Below the pieces are notes generated by a model. The model did not search any database. It had not been told where the DNA came from and saw nothing but the letters and a program-made list of their open reading frames with translations. Positions 4,759 through 7,626 of a DNA stretch of 7,626 bases are shown here, in pieces (positions within the stretch are counted from its first letter, which is position 1; every line of letters starts with the position of its first letter). The position numbers and the translations under genes are program-made. This DNA comes from Acidimicrobiia bacterium (GTDB lineage: Bacteria; Actinomycetota; Acidimicrobiia; IMCC26256; BP-133): the NCBI GenBank assembly GCA_025923175.1, contig JAICGL010000185.1:1-7626 (forward strand), given 5' to 3'.

Positions 4759-7626
4759 CTGCCCCGGTGACGGAACGCCCGCCGGAGCCGGAGACGGCCT
4801 CCCAAGTCGCCGATCCCGGCCAGGGGCGCAAGGGCTTCCGGGCCCTCACCAGCAACTGGTCCGACCTTCGGCACACGCCCTACGGCACCCGGCCCATGGC
4901 CGTGTCGGTCTTCGGCAGCCTCGCCGGCGGTGTGACCGCCACCGCCGCGGCCTACGCCGGCCCGGACATCATCCAGGACCTCGGCATCAACATCTCGTCG
5001 ATCATCAGCCTGCGGGGGGTGATCGGCTTCTTCCTCATCTTCGCCGGTATCGGGCTCGGCTGGTGGGCCGACCGGCACAAGCGAATCCCGCTCCTGGCCA
5101 TCGGGACGATGATCTCCGGGGTCTGCTCGATGATCGCCTCCCGGGCCCAGGGCATCATCTCGCTCGGCACGCCGCAGGTCGTCGGAGGGGTCGCCCAGGA
5201 AGCAGCGACGGTCCCCAGCTTCTCGCTGATGGCCGACTACTACCCGCCGGAGAGCCGGGGCAAGGTCTTCTCGATCTTCAACCTCGTCGGCTCGACGGCC
5301 GCCCTGCCGCTGGGCATCGCCGGCACGATGCTGCTGGAGGCCATCGGCTGGCGGAACGTGTTCCTGCTCGGCGGGGCGATCACCACGGCCCTCGGCCTCG
5401 CCACGCTGTTGCTCCTGCGGGAGCCCGTCCGGGGCTTCATGGAACGCCGGGCCATGGGCGCCAACGACGAGGTCGCACTGGAGGAGAGCGAGCCGCAGTC
5501 GTTCGGAGAGGCGTGGCGGACGGTCTGGGCCGTCCGAACCCTGAGGCGGCAGTTCATCGCCACCGCCATCAGTTCGGCCGGCCTCCTGATCTACGGCACG
5601 CTGGCCCAGTTCCTGCTGGTCGAGGAGTACGGGTTGCGCTCCGCCGTCGACCGCTTCTGGGTCCTCGGCCCGCCCGGCATCATCGGCGCCATGATCGGCG
5701 CGTTCATCGGTGGCGCGCTCATCGACCGTCTCAGCGCGCTCAACCCGAGCCGGGTGCTGATGATCGTGGGGGTCTTCGGTGTCATCAACGCCATCGGTCT
5801 CCTCGGCGTGGCCGCCCTGCCGCCCATCTGGACCTTCCAGGTCTTCACTGCTCTGACCGCCTTCGGTGGGGCGCTGATCGGGCCGGCGGCCAACGCCATC
5901 ACCACGCAGATCATCCCGCCGGCCGTGCGGACCCAGGGCGTCCAGATGCTCAACCTGGCTTCCGTCCCCGCCCTCATCTTCTTCTTGCCCATGGCGGGCC
6001 AGCTCCGCCTCGACTACGGCTACAGCGGCGCCATCCTCTTCAGCGTCCCCTTCGCCGTAGCCGGAGCGCTCATCAACATGAGCGCGGCGTCGTTCTTCGA
6101 GTTCGACCGGCGCAACGCCCTCGCCGCCTCCATGGCCGACCACGAGTGGCGAGTCGCCAAGGCTTCGGGCCAGGGCAAGATGCTCGTCTGCCGCGACGTC
6201 GACGTGGAGTACGACGGCGTGCAAGTCCTCTTCGGTGTCGACCTCGACGTCGAGGAGGGCCAGATCATCGCCCTGCTCGGCACCAACGGCGCCGGCAAGT
6301 CGACGCTGCTGCGAGCCATCAGCGGGACCCAGGAAGCCTCGGCCGGCGCCATCGTCTTCGACGGGCGCGACATCACCCACATGCCGCCGCACGAGACGGC
6401 GGGCCGAGGTGTCATCCACATGCCTGGCGGGCGGGGCATCTTCCCCGGCCTGACGGTGCGGGAGAACATTGTTCTCGGCAACTGGATGAACGCCGACCCT
6501 GTCTCTTCCGGGGGACACCCCCGGACCCCCGGGGCCCTCGAGGAGCAGCAGGCCCACATCGACGAGGTCTTCGACCTGTTCCCCATCCTGCGGGAGCGGG
6601 CCGACGAGGCGGCAGCGTCGCTGTCGGGCGGTGAGCAGCAGATGCTGTCGCTGGCCCAGGCGTTCCTGGCCAAGCCCCGCCTGCTGATGATCGACGAGCT
6701 GTCGCTTGGCCTGTCGCCGGCCGTGGTCGGTCAGCTGCTCGAGATCGTCCGGGCCATCCACGCCCGGGGGACCACGATCATCGTCGTCGAGCAGTCGGTC
6801 AACGTGGCGCTCACCCTGGCCGAGAAGGCCATCTTCATGGAGAAGGGCGAGATCAAGTTCTTCGGCAACACCGCCGACCTGCTGGCCCGGCCCGACATCC
6901 TCCGGGCCGTCTACGTCAAGGGGACGGGCGCCCTGACCGGCGGGCCGGTCTCGGCGCTGCGCTCCGAGCGGGAGCGTCGCGCGCTGGAGTTGGGCGAGGC
7001 CCGTTCGGTGCTCGAGGTCGAGGGCCTGACCAAGCGTTTCGGCGGCATCACCGCCGTCGACGGCGTGAGCTTCGCCCTGCGCGAGGGCGAGGTGCTCGGC
7101 GTCATCGGCCCCAACGGGTCGGGGAAGACGACCACCTTCGATCTGATCTCGGGGATCCAGCTGCCCGACGCCGGCGTCGTCCGCTATGAGGGCGTCGACA
7201 TCACCGACCTGCCGCCTGAGGAGCGGGCCCGGCGCAAGCTGGTCCGGCGCTTCCAGGACGCCCGCCTGTTCCCGTCGCTGACCGTCTTCGAAACGCTGCT
7301 GGTGGCGCTCGATCAGCGGCTCGAGGTGCGGAGCGCCGTGCTGTCGGCGGCGCAGCTGCCCCAGGCCCGGCGGGCGGAGAAGCGGGTGCGGCTGCGGGCC
7401 GAGAAGCTCATCGAGCTGCTCGAGCTCGGCGCCTACCGCGACAAGTTTGTGAAGGAGCTCTCGACCGGCCTGCGTCGCATCGTCGACCTGGCCTGTGTGC
7501 TGGCCACCGAGCCCCAGGTGCTGTTGCTCGACGAGCCCAGCTCCGGGATTGCCCAGGCCGAGGCGGAGGGGTTGGCGCCCCTGCTGCGGCGGGTCCGGTT
7601 CGAGACGGGATGCTCGATCCTCATCA
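4755..7626 (+). CDS. MFS transporter - LivF ATPase - LivG ATPase fusion protein, 3' partial
   Basis: One uninterrupted frame of 957 codons from GTG 4755 to the window edge, read directly through both domain junctions. Residues about 45-450 form an MFS carrier with about 12 helices: motif A GWWADRHKR at 102-110, a matching ALIDR loop between helices 8 and 9, and the helix 4-6 pattern with ESRGK and GWRNVF. After a 25-residue linker comes a LivF-like ATPase (about 476-718): Walker A GTNGAGKST 509-517, Q-loop region MPGGRGIFPGLTV 556-568, signature LSGGEQQ 623-629, Walker B Asp647-Glu648, and EQ at 679-680 where other ABC proteins have a switch His (Gln is usual in LivF). A second linker (about 719-751) leads to a LivG-like ATPase (752 onward): Walker A GPNGSGKTT 785-793, Q-loop Gln834, signature LSTGLRR 902-908, Walker B Asp926-Glu927. 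Its H-loop lies beyond the window. The ATPases should energise the upstream LivHM permease; what the MFS part does is unknown. The first ATPase carries a repeat-derived insertion at about 583-594. Confidence 0.92.
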   Translation, partial: MTAPVTERPPEPETASQVADPGQGRKGFRALTSNWSDLRHTPYGTRPMAVSVFGSLAGGVTATAAAYAGPDIIQDLGINISSIISLRGVIGFFLIFAGIGLGWWADRHKRIPLLAIGTMISGVCSMIASRAQGIISLGTPQVVGGVAQEAATVPSFSLMADYYPPESRGKVFSIFNLVGSTAALPLGIAGTMLLEAIGWRNVFLLGGAITTALGLATLLLLREPVRGFMERRAMGANDEVALEESEPQSFGEAWRTVWAVRTLRRQFIATAISSAGLLIYGTLAQFLLVEEYGLRSAVDRFWVLGPPGIIGAMIGAFIGGALIDRLSALNPSRVLMIVGVFGVINAIGLLGVAALPPIWTFQVFTALTAFGGALIGPAANAITTQIIPPAVRTQGVQMLNLASVPALIFFLPMAGQLRLDYGYSGAILFSVPFAVAGALINMSAASFFEFDRRNALAASMADHEWRVAKASGQGKMLVCRDVDVEYDGVQVLFGVDLDVEEGQIIALLGTNGAGKSTLLRAISGTQEASAGAIVFDGRDITHMPPHETAGRGVIHMPGGRGIFPGLTVRENIVLGNWMNADPVSSGGHPRTPGALEEQQAHIDEVFDLFPILRERADEAAASLSGGEQQMLSLAQAFLAKPRLLMIDELSLGLSPAVVGQLLEIVRAIHARGTTIIVVEQSVNVALTLAEKAIFMEKGEIKFFGNTADLLARPDILRAVYVKGTGALTGGPVSALRSERERRALELGEARSVLEVEGLTKRFGGITAVDGVSFALREGEVLGVIGPNGSGKTTTFDLISGIQLPDAGVVRYEGVDITDLPPEERARRKLVRRFQDARLFPSLTVFETLLVALDQRLEVRSAVLSAAQLPQARRAEKRVRLRAEKLIELLELGAYRDKFVKELSTGLRRIVDLACVLATEPQVLLLDEPSSGIAQAEAEGLAPLLRRVRFETGCSILI
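6501..6536 (+). repeat. GC-rich palindromic repeat, copy 2 (in coding sequence)
   Basis: It contains a perfect hairpin: TCCGGGGG (6507-6514), loop ACA, CCCCCGGA (6518-6525), followed by another CCCCCGGGG run. It is similar to copy 1 at 386-417 in the opposite orientation. It lies in frame within the LivF-like ATPase and encodes Val-Ser-Ser-Gly-Gly-His-Pro-Arg-Thr-Pro-Gly-Ala between the Q-loop and signature motif, in the variable helical region where LivF proteins tolerate length differences. The stem is strong but, lying mid-gene with no T-run, is not a convincing terminator. Confidence 0.55.

Noticed and set aside
6507..6525. Intrinsic transcription terminator
   Set aside because: A strong GC stem is present, but it lies in the middle of a coding domain and no T-run follows.
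4508..6634. Long alternative + strand frame (about 700 codons) overlapping the permease and MFS genes
   Set aside because: Its translation is Arg/Pro/His-rich low complexity typical of an out-of-frame reading of GC-rich DNA, while the frame from 4755 gives clear MFS and ABC motifs.
3541..6761. Long open frames on the - strand, about 400 and 710 codons
   Set aside because: They are antisense to well-supported genes, have Asp/Glu/Gly/Arg-rich compositions without recognisable domains, and are explained by codon bias at high GC.
1..7626. tRNA, rRNA, CRISPR array, insertion sequence or internal promoter
   Set aside because: No such structure was recognised by eye; genes overlap throughout and there is no non-coding gap on which a promoter could be argued.

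Overview
The window is 7.6 kb of very GC-rich DNA, almost completely coding, all on the + strand. High GC in third codon positions, GTG starts at all three internal genes and overlapping gene ends suggest a high-GC actinobacterium. An uncultured or Acidimicrobiia-like lineage is my guess from gene style; no rRNA or other marker is present to prove it.

Layout. (1) 1-1203: the 3' part of a membrane-anchored transglutaminase-like protein (TgpA-type architecture: transglutaminase fold, one membrane helix, DUF4129-like tail) in which the usual Cys-His-Asp catalytic residues are not visible. (2) 1187-2425: a proline-rich lipoprotein of no family I recognise. (3) 2422-4758: a single polypeptide joining LivH-type and LivM-type permeases of a branched-chain amino acid/urea-type (HAAT family) ABC importer, with an extra soluble C-terminal tail. 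(4) 4755-7626, running off the window: an unusual fusion of a complete 12-helix MFS transporter, a LivF-type ATPase and a LivG-type ATPase.

Each gene overlaps the next (17 bp, then two GTGA overlaps of 4 bp), so the four look like one translationally coupled operon. There is no intergenic space for an internal promoter or terminator. Together genes 3 and 4 supply every core part of a LivHMGF importer (two permease halves, two ATPases) on two chains instead of four, with an MFS carrier attached to the ATPase chain. No recognisable LivK-type substrate-binding protein is in view; the unknown lipoprotein sits directly upstream of the permease, where one might expect it. A short GC-rich palindromic repeat occurs twice in opposite orientation, both times inside a coding frame (gene 1 and the first ATPase of gene 4).

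The MFS-LivF-LivG fusion and its pairing with a fused LivHM are the most interesting content. Substrate and direction of transport cannot be read from the sequence.
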